In this document: piece after piece, positions 1 to 8,382 of the stretch
Layout of the letters: every line of letters begins with the position of its first letter
Position numbering within the stretch: the first letter of the stretch is position 1
Origin: Fibrobacter succinogenes
GTDB lineage: Bacteria > Fibrobacterota > Fibrobacteria > Fibrobacterales > Fibrobacteraceae
Direction of reading: 5' to 3'
NCBI GenBank assembly: GCA_902791475.1
Contig: CADAWC010000032.1
Location: 1-40,643 of the forward strand
Length of the DNA stretch: 40,643 bases
Notes under the pieces: generated by a model
Database searches by the model: none
What the model saw: the letters and a program-made list of their open reading frames with translations, nothing else
What the model was told of the DNA's origin: nothing
Program-made: the position numbers and the translations under genes

Positions 1-58
1 CAACAGTAATCAAGGGATTTCTTTTTATCCGAGGGCGCAACGCCAGAAGGCTCTTTTG

Positions 59-87
59 AACCACCAGCCTAGCTGGTGGTTTTCTTT
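59..87 (+). terminator. Rho-independent terminator of a gene left of the window
   Basis: An 8-bp perfect stem (61-68 with 72-79, loop CTA), lengthened by flanking AA/TT pairs, is followed by TTTTCTTTT. The orientation fits a plus-strand gene that ends before the window. Bases 1-58 contain no convincing coding end. Confidence 0.75.
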
Positions 88-92
88 TATAC

Positions 93-118
93 AAAAAAAC
101 GCCCGCGCAACGGCGGGC
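93..118 (-). terminator. Terminator for the HD-GYP gene
   Basis: The stem GCCCGC (101-106) pairs with GCGGGC (113-118). On the minus strand it is followed by a run of T (93-99). It lies about 40 bases after the stop of the minus-strand HD-GYP gene. Confidence 0.75.
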
Positions 119-159
119 ATGACAAAACGACGGCGGGCACTAAAAAATCTCAGTGTGAT

Positions 160-1353
160 TTATTTCACAGGCGGCAAGAGCCCCTTCTTGACGAATTCGC
201 CTTCGGGCCTGTAGCAAGAATAAAATTCGTCCCAGTGCTCCATCAAAATATCGATGAGTTCCGGCTGGAAATGCGAACCGCTAGATTTTTTCATCTCTTC
301 CTTGACGCGATCTTCTGGCCAAGCGGGCTTATAGCAACGCGGGCTGGAAAGTGCATCAAGCACGTCCGCCACAGCGCAGATGCGTGCCGCGAGCGGAATT
401 TCCTCGCCCTTGAGCTTGTCCGGGTAACCCGTACCATCCCAGCGTTCATGGTGAGCGCTCGCAATGTCAGATGCCATGCAGAGCAAGTCCGTCTTGGAAT
501 CGCGCAACAAAGTACGCCCGATAACAGAATGTGTCTTCATGATGCTGAACTCTTCAGGCGTAAGCTTGCCCGCCTTGTTCAAAATCATGTCCGCAATGCC
601 AACCTTACCGAGGTCATGGAGCGGAGCCGCATAGTAAATCAGTTCCTGCAGGTCTTCCGGCAGTCCAAGGTACTTGGCGAGCTTCAAAGAAATCTCTGCC
701 ACGCGATGGATGTGATCGCCCACTTCCTGGCTGCGAAATTCAGAGACTTCCCCCAGAATACGGATAAGTTCCATGTGCGCCGACTTGAGTTCTTCGGCCT
801 TGCGTTCCAGCTGCTTTGCATAGCGTTCCAGCTTCTGGGCACGGATAGCCGACTCAATCGTCTTTGCAGAATAAACAGAAATAAGCTTCAAGCGTTCAAG
901 GTCTTTCTTGGAGAAAAACACGTTTTCTCCGACCTTGTTAATTGCCTGGAACACTCCCATCACACGTCCATCGCTTTCGAGCGGCATCGTCATCACAGAC
1001 GTTGTATGGTAACCATTCTTGATATCGCTTCGGCGGTCAAACCTAGCATCGCGGTACGCATCGTCAACAAGCACCGGTTCACCAGTCTTGAGCGAATACC
1101 CGACAAAGCCTGCCGAAAGCGGAATGCGCAGTTCGCTTACACCATGGGCAACCTTGGTCCACAGTTCGTTCCGTTCTTCATCAATTAGCCAGAGAGAGCA
1201 ACGGTCAGCCTGAACAATCTGCCGTCCCAAATCCGCCATAAGCACCAAAAGGCTGTCCGTCTTATGTTCGGCAGCAATTTTGGGCATGTACTCGAACAGT
1301 AGAGCAGCGACTTCGCCGTCTCCAAGATCGGTAGCGTTTTCCGGATAGCTCAT
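160..1353 (-). CDS. GAF - HD-GYP domain protein, probable cyclic-di-GMP phosphodiesterase
   Basis: This is a soluble two-domain signalling protein of 397 residues. Residues about 28-170 look like a GAF sensor domain. A charged helical linker (about 172-205) leads to an HD-GYP domain. The metal-binding HD pair is in HDLGK (246-250), HHE is at 301-303, and the GYP signature ends DGTGYP (306-311). HD-GYP enzymes of this type hydrolyse cyclic di-GMP, so the protein probably lowers that second messenger in response to a ligand or redox signal bound by GAF. I see no membrane segment or signal peptide, so it should be cytoplasmic. It starts at ATG 1353 without a clear Shine-Dalgarno sequence and appears to be transcribed alone, ending at a terminator. 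The family call is firm; the substrate and signal are inferred. Confidence 0.9.
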   Translation of the reverse strand: MSYPENATDLGDGEVAALLFEYMPKIAAEHKTDSLLVLMADLGRQIVQADRCSLWLIDEERNELWTKVAHGVSELRIPLSAGFVGYSLKTGEPVLVDDAYRDARFDRRSDIKNGYHTTSVMTMPLESDGRVMGVFQAINKVGENVFFSKKDLERLKLISVYSAKTIESAIRAQKLERYAKQLERKAEELKSAHMELIRILGEVSEFRSQEVGDHIHRVAEISLKLAKYLGLPEDLQELIYYAAPLHDLGKVGIADMILNKAGKLTPEEFSIMKTHSVIGRTLLRDSKTDLLCMASDIASAHHERWDGTGYPDKLKGEEIPLAARICAVADVLDALSSPRCYKPAWPEDRVKEEMKKSSGSHFQPELIDILMEHWDEFYSCYRPEGEFVKKGLLPPVK

Positions 1354-1398
1354 AACATGTAAAAAATTAGTTAATTTCGCACAAAATGCAAAGTATCG

Positions 1399-1428
1399 TT
1401 GACGATATTCGGGATTTTTTTCTATTCT
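1399..1428 (+). promoter_or_regulatory. Promoter of tRNA-Ser
   Basis: The -35 box TTGACG (1399-1404), an 18-base spacer and the -10 box TATTCT (1423-1428) lie just ahead of the tRNA gene, with transcription expected to start near 1435. Confidence 0.6.
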
Positions 1429-1441
1429 TTGCGCACCAATT

Positions 1442-1522
1442 GGAGGAATAGGCTAATTGGTAAGTCAGCGGTCTTGAAAACCGCCGCCGTAAGGCTTGGG
1501 GGTTCGAGTCCCTCTTCCTCCG
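1442..1522 (+). tRNA. tRNA-Ser (anticodon UGA)
   Basis: The gene folds as a class II tRNA. The acceptor stem is GGAGGAA (1442-1448) with TTCCTCC (1515-1521) and the discriminator base is G. The anticodon stem GCGGT/ACCGC encloses the loop CTTGAAA, giving anticodon TGA. There is a variable arm of the type seen in serine tRNAs and a T arm with TTCGAGT. CCA is not encoded. G at position 73 and the variable arm both agree with serine. Confidence 0.95.
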
Positions 1523-1523
1523 T

Positions 1524-1551
1524 AAAAAGCTCCCGTCGGGGAGCTTTTTTA
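1524..1551. terminator. Bidirectional terminator after tRNA-Ser
   Basis: The stem GCTCCC (1529-1534) pairs with GGGAGC (1539-1544). It is flanked by A5 on the left and T6 on the right, so it can end tRNA-Ser on the plus strand and read-through from comF on the minus strand. Confidence 0.85.
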
Positions 1552-1648
1552 ATTCGGAATTAGGAATTCGGATTTCGAAATAAGAATAATCGCGGCGAAG
1601 CCGCCAAATTAAATAATTCCTAATTCATACTTCCGCATTCCTAATTCG
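1551..1648. repeat. Inverted heptad-repeat element overlapping the comF 3' end
   Basis: The left arm (1551-1585) is five 7-base units of consensus AATTNGG. The centre holds ATAATCGC and the hairpin GCGGC-GAA-GCCGC (1592-1604). The right arm (1614-1648) is five in-register 7-base units of consensus TAATTCC, the inverse of the left. The right arm runs through the comF stop codon (1625-1627) into its last seven codons. Confidence 0.8.
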
Positions 1649-2365
1649 ACGAAACCCATCCCAATCTGCGCGGCAATCCGCCGCAAAGTCGGCCGCCGCC
1701 GAAGCAGGCTCATCGTAAATCAGCGTACACACTTTCAAGGGGAGCGGAAACTCCGTCCCGAACGCAGCCATGCATGCCGAAGTGGTCGCCCCCGTCGTGA
1801 AAACATCATCCACCACGACCACAGTCCCGCGCGTAGGCATTTTCCGCGGGAAATTCGCCACAAAAGCACCCGCTACATTTACTTCGCGTTCCTCTTTCGA
1901 GAGTTTTGTCTGCGAAACCACGAACGTCTTGCGCTTTAGCCACCTGCAAACTTTGCCTTCCGTCGCCGTTGCAAGAGCAGCCGCCAAAAGCTCCGCCTGG
2001 TTGTAGCCACGCTCGCGATACCTAGCCCTATGGAGAGGAACCGGTACAAAGTAAAGCGGTTGTGCAAGCATAAGCAACTCCTGCGCCACCATCCCCTGCT
2101 TTACCGCCGACGAATGGCGCACCAGGTAAGACGCAAGCCCCGGAATATTCCTGTACTTGAGCGCATGAACAAGCTTGCGCGTCAAAGGCCGCATCGGGAA
2201 AAGGCAAAACGCATCATCGTTCGGGAATTTAGGCGAGCACGATTCCCGCACAAGTTCCGCCGCACACGCAGGGCAAAGCCAAGGGTCCAGCCGCTCCGAA
2301 GAACTCCCGCACCCCAAGCATTCCATCCCGAAAACAAAATTCGCCACCGTCCGTAAAACGCCCAT
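1625..2365 (-). CDS. comF: ComF family phosphoribosyltransferase-like protein
   Basis: This 246-residue protein has the ComF layout: an N-terminal four-cysteine zinc-binding region (CLGC then CPAC), a central VPVPLHRARYRERGYNQ segment, and the phosphoribosyl-pyrophosphate loop VVVVDDVFTTGAT. ComF proteins are needed for uptake of transforming DNA in naturally competent bacteria, where they act on the cytoplasmic side. Many non-competent bacteria also carry one, so competence cannot be concluded. I chose ATG 2365 because AGGAGG sits 5 bases upstream; an in-frame ATG at 2401 has no such site. The last codons (RIRNAEV) are encoded by heptad-repeat DNA, suggesting the natural C-terminus was altered by repeat growth or insertion. 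It appears monocistronic. Confidence 0.88.
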   Translation of the reverse strand: MGVLRTVANFVFGMECLGCGSSSERLDPWLCPACAAELVRESCSPKFPNDDAFCLFPMRPLTRKLVHALKYRNIPGLASYLVRHSSAVKQGMVAQELLMLAQPLYFVPVPLHRARYRERGYNQAELLAAALATATEGKVCRWLKRKTFVVSQTKLSKEEREVNVAGAFVANFPRKMPTRGTVVVVDDVFTTGATTSACMAAFGTEFPLPLKVCTLIYDEPASAAADFAADCRADWDGFRRIRNAEV

Positions 2366-2485
2366 AAAGCCTCCTGTTATAAAGATCGATACATAGCGCA
2401 AAACCGCGCCAATCTCTATAACACGCTTTTTTCAGGCAAATTGTGCGGTAAAATTTTTAAAACAGCCATTTTTCCCAAATTTCAG

Positions 2486-2502
2486 GGGTGCATTTTGCAC
2501 CC
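2486..2502. repeat. Perfect 7-bp hairpin next to the ATGCATATAAA palindromes
   Basis: GGGTGCA (2486-2492) pairs perfectly with TGCACCC (2496-2502) around a TTT loop. It directly abuts the first AT-rich palindrome at 2503. There is no T run, so it is not an ordinary terminator. Confidence 0.6.
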
Positions 2503-2710
2503 TATGCATATAAAATTTCAAAAAAGCTCTTTTTATATGCATTTTCCACGCATTTTTAAAATAAACTAATACACTTTTAAGAATATTTTTTCTCGCAATG
2601 CATATAAATTTCCTTGTAAGAGCCTTTTTATATGCATCAACCGAGCATATTTTCAATTACTTTACACAAAATATGCATATAAAACCCGCTTATACAGCTT
2701 TTTATATGCA
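2503..2710. repeat. Three copies of a 40-bp AT-rich palindrome
   Basis: Copies lie at 2503-2542, 2598-2637 and 2672-2710. Each opens with ATGCATATAAA, has a variable middle with AGC near its right side, and closes with TTTTTATATGCA(T), the inverse of the opening. The ends are almost identical while the middles differ. They occupy a gene-free stretch (2366-2880) between comF and rodA. Short open frames here on both strands are by-products of the repeat. Confidence 0.85.
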
Positions 2711-2783
2711 CACCCCTCATTTTTTTCCGGTTTTTCCTTGCGTTTTCCGCGCAAAACGCAATTTTTCACCCAAAATGAAGCAC

Positions 2784-2822
2784 TGGATCCTTCGACTCCA
2801 CCACGTTCCGCTCAGGATGACA
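2784..2822. repeat. GGATCC-type intergenic palindrome
   Basis: TGGATCCTTCG on the left and CGCTCAGGATGACA on the right form an imperfect inverted repeat (ATCCT/AGGAT core). From memory, near-identical GGATCCTTCG...CAGGATGACA elements recur between genes in many unrelated bacteria. Function unknown. Confidence 0.65.
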
Positions 2823-2837
2823 TGGCTCTCGTCTATA

Positions 2838-2884
2838 GCCGCATAGCGGCGTTTCCATCCTACCATCTACTGTCTACTAATTAC
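2838..2884. repeat. GC hairpin plus heptads reaching the rodA stop codon
   Basis: The hairpin GCCGC-ATA-GCGGC (2838-2850) is followed by four in-register 7-base units of consensus NNNCTAC (2857-2884). The last unit contains the complement of the rodA stop codon (2881-2883). Confidence 0.7.
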
Positions 2885-4128
2885 TTATTTCCCTGATAAC
2901 GTAGGCACATCAAGAGCCCCACGAGGAACATGCACACAAGCGCAAACGAACCACCGTAAGAGAGGAACGGCAGCGGAAGCCCCGTCACCGGCATAAGCCC
3001 AATCGTCATTGCGATATTCACCGTGATATGGAACAAGAAAATCGTGCATGCGCCCATCGTCACAAGCGTCACAAACGGGTCATCGTTCGTCTTGCAAATC
3101 GACGACGCCCGCCACAAGAACAACGTAAACAGCACAAGAACCGCCGCGCACCCGACAAAGCCAAACTGCTCCCCGAGCACACTAAAGATAAAGTCCGTAT
3201 GTTCTTCGGGCAAAAACGAGAGGTTCGTCTGTGAACCGTTCCCAAAGCCCTTGCCACCAATGCCACCGCTACCGATTGCCGTAAGCGACTGCAACACCTG
3301 ATAGCCATCGCCAAGCGGGTCACTCATCGGATCCAAAAACGTGTTCACGCGTTTCTGCTGGTGCGGTTCCAGCATGTTCCACACCATTGAACTTGCATAC
3401 CCCGCCAAAATGTTCGTCGCAATAATCACGCCCGATAACTTCTTGGACAAGTGCCTGCGCAACACGGAGAACACGACGAGGCAAATCAAAACGCCCCACA
3501 AGACTTGCAGCACCATCGACTGCGAATGCGAAAACAGCACCGACAAGACAGGGCTTACAATCAGGAACAAATCCGTAAACGTGAGCCCCGCAAAAAAGAA
3601 CCCGACAAGCGTCACCGCCGTAAACACAAGTGCCGTGCTCAAGTCCGGCTGCTTTAGCACAAGCAAGAACGGCACAATAAAAAGTCCAAGCGGCACCAAA
3701 AAAGTCTTGAGCTTATGCAAACTCACAGGATGTTTCGAAAGCCAGTACGAAATTGTAATCAGGTACGCAATCTTTGCAAATTCCGAAGGCTGTAGCTTGA
3801 TGACCTTCAAATCAATCCAACGCCCCGCCCCCTTCACATCGCCCGCAAAAATGAGCACGAACAAAAGCAGAACAAGCGCAATCACGTAAGACGGCACCGC
3901 CGCACGCTTGAGCCAGTCTATCTTCACAAAAACAAGGCCCACAGCAATCGCAATACCTGTCAAGAAGTATATGATTTGTCTAAACCAGTGCGTATCGTAA
4001 ACGGCCAGTTCCTCGCCCACTGTCGCCGAATACACGAGGAACACGCCAAAAGTCATGAGCGTGAGCGTCACGGCAATAAAGAACCAGTCAAACTTTAACG
4101 ACTTGTCTTGAATGCGGTCGGTACTCAT
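2881..4128 (-). CDS. rodA: Rod shape-determining SEDS glycosyltransferase RodA
   Basis: RodA polymerises lipid II into glycan strands during cell elongation, in partnership with the class B transpeptidase PBP2. The 415-residue protein is almost wholly hydrophobic with about ten membrane segments and carries typical SEDS signatures, including LQPSEFAK, the long periplasmic loop with DPLGDGYQ, the EEHTDFIFS segment and the C-terminal PFLSYGGS. The length is normal for the family. Its ATG overlaps the stop of the upstream mrdA gene by four bases (ATGA), so the two are translationally coupled and are expected as a 1:1 pair. It is the last gene of the mreB-mreC-mreD-mrdA-rodA operon. Heptad DNA begins exactly at its stop codon. 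FtsW is the alternative SEDS member, but the operon context favours RodA. Confidence 0.93.
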   Translation of the reverse strand: MSTDRIQDKSLKFDWFFIAVTLTLMTFGVFLVYSATVGEELAVYDTHWFRQIIYFLTGIAIAVGLVFVKIDWLKRAAVPSYVIALVLLLFVLIFAGDVKGAGRWIDLKVIKLQPSEFAKIAYLITISYWLSKHPVSLHKLKTFLVPLGLFIVPFLLVLKQPDLSTALVFTAVTLVGFFFAGLTFTDLFLIVSPVLSVLFSHSQSMVLQVLWGVLICLVVFSVLRRHLSKKLSGVIIATNILAGYASSMVWNMLEPHQQKRVNTFLDPMSDPLGDGYQVLQSLTAIGSGGIGGKGFGNGSQTNLSFLPEEHTDFIFSVLGEQFGFVGCAAVLVLFTLFLWRASSICKTNDDPFVTLVTMGACTIFLFHITVNIAMTIGLMPVTGLPLPFLSYGGSFALVCMFLVGLLMCLRYQGNK

Positions 4129-5978
4129 TGTTGTTCCTCTTCTTCTTTTCCAAAAAATGCCATCAGCACTTTATGCACAATCGGGGCCGCGACAGAGCCG
4201 CCGCCGCCGCCAGCTTCGACAATCACGGCAACGGCAATCTGCGGATCTTCCAAAGGCGCTACAGCCGCAAACCAGGCATGCGTTTTCTGCCCTTTTTTCC
4301 ATTCGCCGGACCCCGTCTTTCCGCCCACGCGGATTCCAGGCACAGCGCCCTTCTTACCCGTGCCGCCCGGATGGTTCACCACGGAATCCATGGCATTCAA
4401 AAGCACGCGATGAGTCTCGGGCTTCATCGTTCCAGGGCGGATGATTTCAGGCTCATAGCGGCGCACCACATTGCCCTCGGCGTCTTGCAGTTCCTTCATA
4501 AAGTGCGGTCGGTACACGCCCTTGTTCGTCGCCAAAGATCCAATAAACACCGCTTGTTGCAAAGGCGTCACCATTTGTCCCTGCCCAATCGAGAGGTTCA
4601 AAATAAGCCCGCGAGCCCAGCGCCAACCCAGGCGCTTATTGCGCCGGTTGAACGACGCCGAATCCGGAAGCCAGCCCGCACGCTCGCCCGGGATATCCAC
4701 GCCAAGCAACTGTTCACCATAACCAAAGCGGCGAGCAAATTCATTGATACGCGCCATATCGATTTCAAGGCCCGCCTGATAGAAATACACATCGCACGAA
4801 AGGCGCAGCGCATGCACCACGTTCAAGTTTCCATGCACGCCCCAGCATCTCTGGTAACGCGCCCCGTACTGGTAGCCGCCCGTACAAGCTTTCGGATAAT
4901 ACTTTGTCTCCGAAATAATCCCGCTTTCAAGCCCCGCCCCAGAAGTCACAAGCTTAAAAATCGAAGCAGGCGGGTAAACGCCCGAAATCGCACGGTTCGT
5001 AAGCGGACGCATCGAATCAAGAGCCACATGCGCCCAGCCCTTGTTGCGTTCACGACGCTTCAACGAAAAGATATTCGGGTCCAGTCGTGGCGAAGACACC
5101 ATCGCCAAGATTTCGCCATTACGCGGGTCGATTGCCACCAAAGCGCCTTTCGCCGAATCGGGAATCGCCGCTTCCGCCGCCTTTTGCAACTTCAAGTCAA
5201 TCGTCGAAACCATGTGCAGGCCCGGCTCCGGTGCAATAAAGCCGCCCACATCCGTAAGCGTACGCACTTCGCGCCCCGAAGCATTCACTTCCACAAGCTT
5301 GAGCCCGTTCTTGCCACGGAACTCCTTATCGTATTCCTGCTCCAAGCCTTTTTGCCCCACGCGGTCGCCCTGCGAGTACGATTCATATTCCGGAAGCTTC
5401 AGCTGTTCTTCCGAAATCTCACTCGTGTAACCGAGCACATGCGAGGCTAGCGTTCCGTACGGGTATTCACGGCGCGATTCAATAATCACCGAAACGCCCG
5501 GCAGTTCCGTCGAATGTTCTTCAATCACCGCGACCTGTTCCATCGTCGCATCTTCCAAGATGCGGACCGGGCGCGTACGCACCCAGCGGATCCTCTGGAA
5601 TGCCGTATCGAGCGAAAGCGAATCAAAAAGACGCACACCCGCCGCATCGCGAATGTTCAAAAGCTTCTTGAAAATGGAATCCCTAGCCGCCTTCTTTCGC
5701 GGCATTTCAAGCGCCTGGAGCGCAATCTGGTACGAAGGTCTATTGCGCACCAGCACTTTCCCGTTACGGTCGTAAATGTATCCGCGGTCGGCAATCAGTT
5801 CGATTCGACGCAAACGGTTATTTTCGGAGCGCTGGAAGTTCTCTTCGTAATGCAGGTACTGCAACGAAAAAAGCTTGAACAAAATCACCGTAAAGACAAT
5901 GACCGTTCCCGCCAAAAATATCAGGACGTTCCAGTTCCGGCGTACTCGAGCCTCGTTCTCCGAAGTATCGTTATACAT
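4125..5978 (-). CDS. mrdA: Penicillin-binding protein 2, elongation transpeptidase
   Basis: PBP2 cross-links new peptidoglycan in the lateral wall and activates RodA. The 617-residue protein has a short cytoplasmic tail, one membrane anchor (NVLIFLAGTVIVFTVILF region), a dimerisation/pedestal domain and a C-terminal transpeptidase domain. The active-site motifs are all visible: SIFK (SxxK) in YPPASIFK, SCD (the SxD form usual in PBP2) and KTG in GKTGSGEW. The ATG at 5978 overlaps the mreD stop and is preceded by GGGGAAG; a longer frame begins with TTG at 6020 but would be buried further inside mreD, so I prefer the ATG. A Gly-rich stretch (GGGGGS) near the C-terminus is of no obvious meaning. 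The gene lies between mreD and rodA and overlaps both. Confidence 0.95.
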   Translation of the reverse strand: MYNDTSENEARVRRNWNVLIFLAGTVIVFTVILFKLFSLQYLHYEENFQRSENNRLRRIELIADRGYIYDRNGKVLVRNRPSYQIALQALEMPRKKAARDSIFKKLLNIRDAAGVRLFDSLSLDTAFQRIRWVRTRPVRILEDATMEQVAVIEEHSTELPGVSVIIESRREYPYGTLASHVLGYTSEISEEQLKLPEYESYSQGDRVGQKGLEQEYDKEFRGKNGLKLVEVNASGREVRTLTDVGGFIAPEPGLHMVSTIDLKLQKAAEAAIPDSAKGALVAIDPRNGEILAMVSSPRLDPNIFSLKRRERNKGWAHVALDSMRPLTNRAISGVYPPASIFKLVTSGAGLESGIISETKYYPKACTGGYQYGARYQRCWGVHGNLNVVHALRLSCDVYFYQAGLEIDMARINEFARRFGYGEQLLGVDIPGERAGWLPDSASFNRRNKRLGWRWARGLILNLSIGQGQMVTPLQQAVFIGSLATNKGVYRPHFMKELQDAEGNVVRRYEPEIIRPGTMKPETHRVLLNAMDSVVNHPGGTGKKGAVPGIRVGGKTGSGEWKKGQKTHAWFAAVAPLEDPQIAVAVIVEAGGGGGSVAAPIVHKVLMAFFGKEEEEQQ

Positions 5979-6456
5979 CCGACTTCTTCCCCGAAGTGAG
6001 GTAGAACCAAATACCGCCAATAATCACCGTATAAATGCTCTCCGGCACCGTTTTCGTCAAGAACAAAGTCGTTACGACATCTCTTTCGAGACCCGTTATG
6101 AGGAAATAGAACATATCATTCACATAAAACGCAAGGCCAAGCACGCCCACTTTCGGAGGCAAGTTCAGCGTGAGGAAGTGCTCTTCGAGCTGCCCCACGG
6201 CAAACCCGACAATCGTCATAGCAATGGTATTGGCGCCCAGCCATTCCACCGGCGCATAGACATCCAGCGTGAACCCCGCCAAGAATCCCCAGAAGCAACC
6301 TGCACCAGCCCCATAACGCAGTGCTACGGATACGATAAAGATCAATATAAAATCAGGCCCAACGTCCAAAATTTTAAGCCAGTCGCCAATCGTCGACTGC
6401 ACAGCAAAAGCGATGACAAACATTAGAAGCGTCTTTAGCCATCCGTAATTACTCAT
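5971..6456 (-). CDS. mreD: Rod shape-determining protein MreD
   Basis: MreD is the small integral membrane partner of MreC in the elongasome. This 161-residue protein is hydrophobic throughout with about five predicted membrane segments, in keeping with the family's usual 150-170 residues. MreD is poorly conserved, and identification rests mainly on size, topology and its position between mreC and the PBP2 gene. It overlaps mreC by 8 bases upstream and mrdA by 8 bases downstream, so translation of the three is likely coupled. Confidence 0.88.
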   Translation of the reverse strand: MSNYGWLKTLLMFVIAFAVQSTIGDWLKILDVGPDFILIFIVSVALRYGAGAGCFWGFLAGFTLDVYAPVEWLGANTIAMTIVGFAVGQLEEHFLTLNLPPKVGVLGLAFYVNDMFYFLITGLERDVVTTLFLTKTVPESIYTVIIGGIWFYLTSGKKSDV

Positions 6457-7276
6457 CGAGCAACTCCTGGATAATCCAATCCGGTTCCTTCTGCATCACA
6501 AACACTTCTTCCAAGGTCGAAAATTCTTGGAAAGGCTTCACATCCATAAGGCTCATCACGTCCAAATCTGCCTTGCGGACCCTGTGCACCGTGCCTACCG
6601 GGATGCCCTTCGGGAAAATGCCGCCAAGCCCCGACGTAATGAGCGTATCGCCCTCGGCAACGCCCGCATGCGACGGGATCATCGCCGAAAGCAAATGACC
6701 GTCTACAGACTCCAAGAAGCCCACCACACGTGTACGGCGTTCAAGCACGGAGAGTTTCAAGTTCGGATCCACCAAGAGCTGCACGCGCGAATGTGTCAGC
6801 GAAGCCTTTGTAATCTTTCCGACAAGGCCGTTCATCGACATCACCGGCATGTTCTCTTTCACGCCGTGATGCGTTCCACGGTTAATCACGAGAGTCGTGA
6901 GAAAACGCCCGGGGTTGTGCCCCACCACACGAGACGTCACAATCGGGAAATTCCACTTGTCATCAAAGCGCACCAGCGTATGCAAACGCGCCAGTTCCTG
7001 CAAGCCCTCGCTCGCGTGGTAAGTCTCCTGACGGAGCCTTGCGTTTTCCGCCTTCAGATGGTCATTCTCCGCCTGCAAAGACCTAAAGTCGTTCACAGAT
7101 GCCATCAACAGCTGCACCGGATAAAACACCGTCGAAAGCGCCTTGTCTACAATGCTCTCGCGCACCGCAGTCGAAGACGCATGTATCAGAATCCCTAAAA
7201 CGAGAAAAAAGGCAAAAGCGACAACGCCATGCCTTTGGGAAAACAGATCGACAATAAAGCGAAAAGCTCTAAGCAT
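6449..7276 (-). CDS. mreC: Rod shape-determining protein MreC
   Basis: MreC is a bitopic inner-membrane protein whose periplasmic part binds PBP2 and helps switch it on. The 275-residue sequence shows a single membrane segment near residues 18-35, then a coiled coil rich in Leu and Glu (about 62-90, SLQAENDHLKAENARL), then the beta-rich MreC domain with VVINRGTHHGVKENMPV and GDTLITSGLGGIFPKGIPVG, the typical MreC core. It starts 19 bases after mreB and overlaps mreD. It acts with MreB, MreD, PBP2 and RodA. Confidence 0.94.
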   Translation of the reverse strand: MLRAFRFIVDLFSQRHGVVAFAFFLVLGILIHASSTAVRESIVDKALSTVFYPVQLLMASVNDFRSLQAENDHLKAENARLRQETYHASEGLQELARLHTLVRFDDKWNFPIVTSRVVGHNPGRFLTTLVINRGTHHGVKENMPVMSMNGLVGKITKASLTHSRVQLLVDPNLKLSVLERRTRVVGFLESVDGHLLSAMIPSHAGVAEGDTLITSGLGGIFPKGIPVGTVHRVRKADLDVMSLMDVKPFQEFSTLEEVFVMQKEPDWIIQELLDE

Positions 7277-7295
7277 CGAAGTGCAAATTCAGATT

Positions 7296-8318
7296 TTAGG
7301 TAGAAGAAGCCACCAAAACAGGACGGTACTTGTCCAAGTCTTCGAGAATGCGAGCCGCACCCTTGCAAACGCAAGTCATCGGATCGTCAATCACGTTCAC
7401 AGAGAGGCCCGTTTCTTTGCGGATACGTTCATCGAGACCGCGCAACTGGGATCCACCACCCGTGAGGATAATGCCCTTGTCGTAAATATCAGCTGAAAGT
7501 TCCGGGAGCGTAATGCTCAAAGCCTGCTTCACGGCTTCGATAATGGCAGTCACCGGCTCGTTGATGGCTTCGCGGATTTCGGCGCTTCCGATAGGAATCG
7601 TGCGCGGCATACCGGCAATAAAGTCAAGGCCCTTGACTTCCATCGTCAATTCTTCTTCGAGCGGGCTTGCAGAACCGATCTGGATCTTGATCTGTTCAGC
7701 AGTGCTTTCACCAACGCAGAGGTTGTACATAGTGCGGAGGTAACGCACAATAGCCTCGTCCATTTCGTCACCGCCCACGCGCACAGAGCCGTTGCAGTCA
7801 GACTTGTTCAAGGCAATCACAGCGATATCAGACGTACCGCCGCCAATATCCACAATCATGTTACCGACAGGTTCTTCAACCGGGATGCCCATGCCAATAG
7901 CGGCAGCCATCGGTTCGTGAACCAGGTGGACTTCCTTAGCGCCCGTCATCTTGATAGCATCGATCACGGCACGCGTTTCCACTTCGGTAATTCCGTTCGG
8001 AACGCCAACCACCACACGCGGTTTTACCATCCACAACGGATAGCGCTGCACACGCGTAATGAAGGTACGCAAAAGCGTTTCCACGAGTTCAAAATCAGCA
8101 ATCACACCATCGCGCATCGGGCGGATAGCGCGGCTTTCGCCAGACGTACGGCCAAGCATCTTCTTAGCTTCGCCGCCAATGGCAGTCACGCGATTGCTCT
8201 TACGGTCAACAGCAATCACGGTCGGTTCGTTAATGACAATGCCCTGTCCAGCCACATGGACAAGCGTATTGGCGGTACCCAGGTCAATACCGATATCACA
8301 AGAAAAAAGTCCGAACAA
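7296..8318 (-). CDS. mreB: Rod shape-determining actin homologue MreB
   Basis: MreB forms membrane-bound ATP-dependent filaments that direct lateral wall synthesis. The 340-residue protein carries the actin-fold nucleotide motifs: phosphate 1 (IDLGTANTLV), phosphate 2 (VDIGGGTSDIAV) and the adenosine motif (ILTGGGSQLRGLD). The start is TTG at 8318, giving the usual MreB N-terminus before DIGIDLG; GAGGG seven bases upstream supports it and no nearby ATG fits. It is the first gene of the rod operon. A TATATT -10 candidate (8354-8359 on the minus strand) with a poor -35 lies upstream, so promoter placement is uncertain. A large trans-envelope gene block lies immediately upstream on the same strand. 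Confidence 0.96.
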   Translation of the reverse strand: MFGLFSCDIGIDLGTANTLVHVAGQGIVINEPTVIAVDRKSNRVTAIGGEAKKMLGRTSGESRAIRPMRDGVIADFELVETLLRTFITRVQRYPLWMVKPRVVVGVPNGITEVETRAVIDAIKMTGAKEVHLVHEPMAAAIGMGIPVEEPVGNMIVDIGGGTSDIAVIALNKSDCNGSVRVGGDEMDEAIVRYLRTMYNLCVGESTAEQIKIQIGSASPLEEELTMEVKGLDFIAGMPRTIPIGSAEIREAINEPVTAIIEAVKQALSITLPELSADIYDKGIILTGGGSQLRGLDERIRKETGLSVNVIDDPMTCVCKGAARILEDLDKYRPVLVASST

Positions 8319-8382
8319 AATTTAGCCCTCTAAATAAGAAATCCCACAACCCAAATATAACTAAATCAAGCTCGTTTATAAC

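Noticed and set aside
1..58. 3' end of a plus-strand structural RNA or gene
   Set aside because: The terminator at 59-87 implies a transcript ending here, but 58 bases show no recognisable coding end or RNA motif.
2598..2846. 82-codon open frame on the plus strand
   Set aside because: Its first half is translation of the ATGCATATAAA palindromes and its second half of the GGATCC element; no gene-like features.
5979..6020. N-terminal extension of PBP2 from TTG 6020
   Set aside because: It would lengthen the overlap with mreD and adds no family-like residues; ATG 5978 is a better start.
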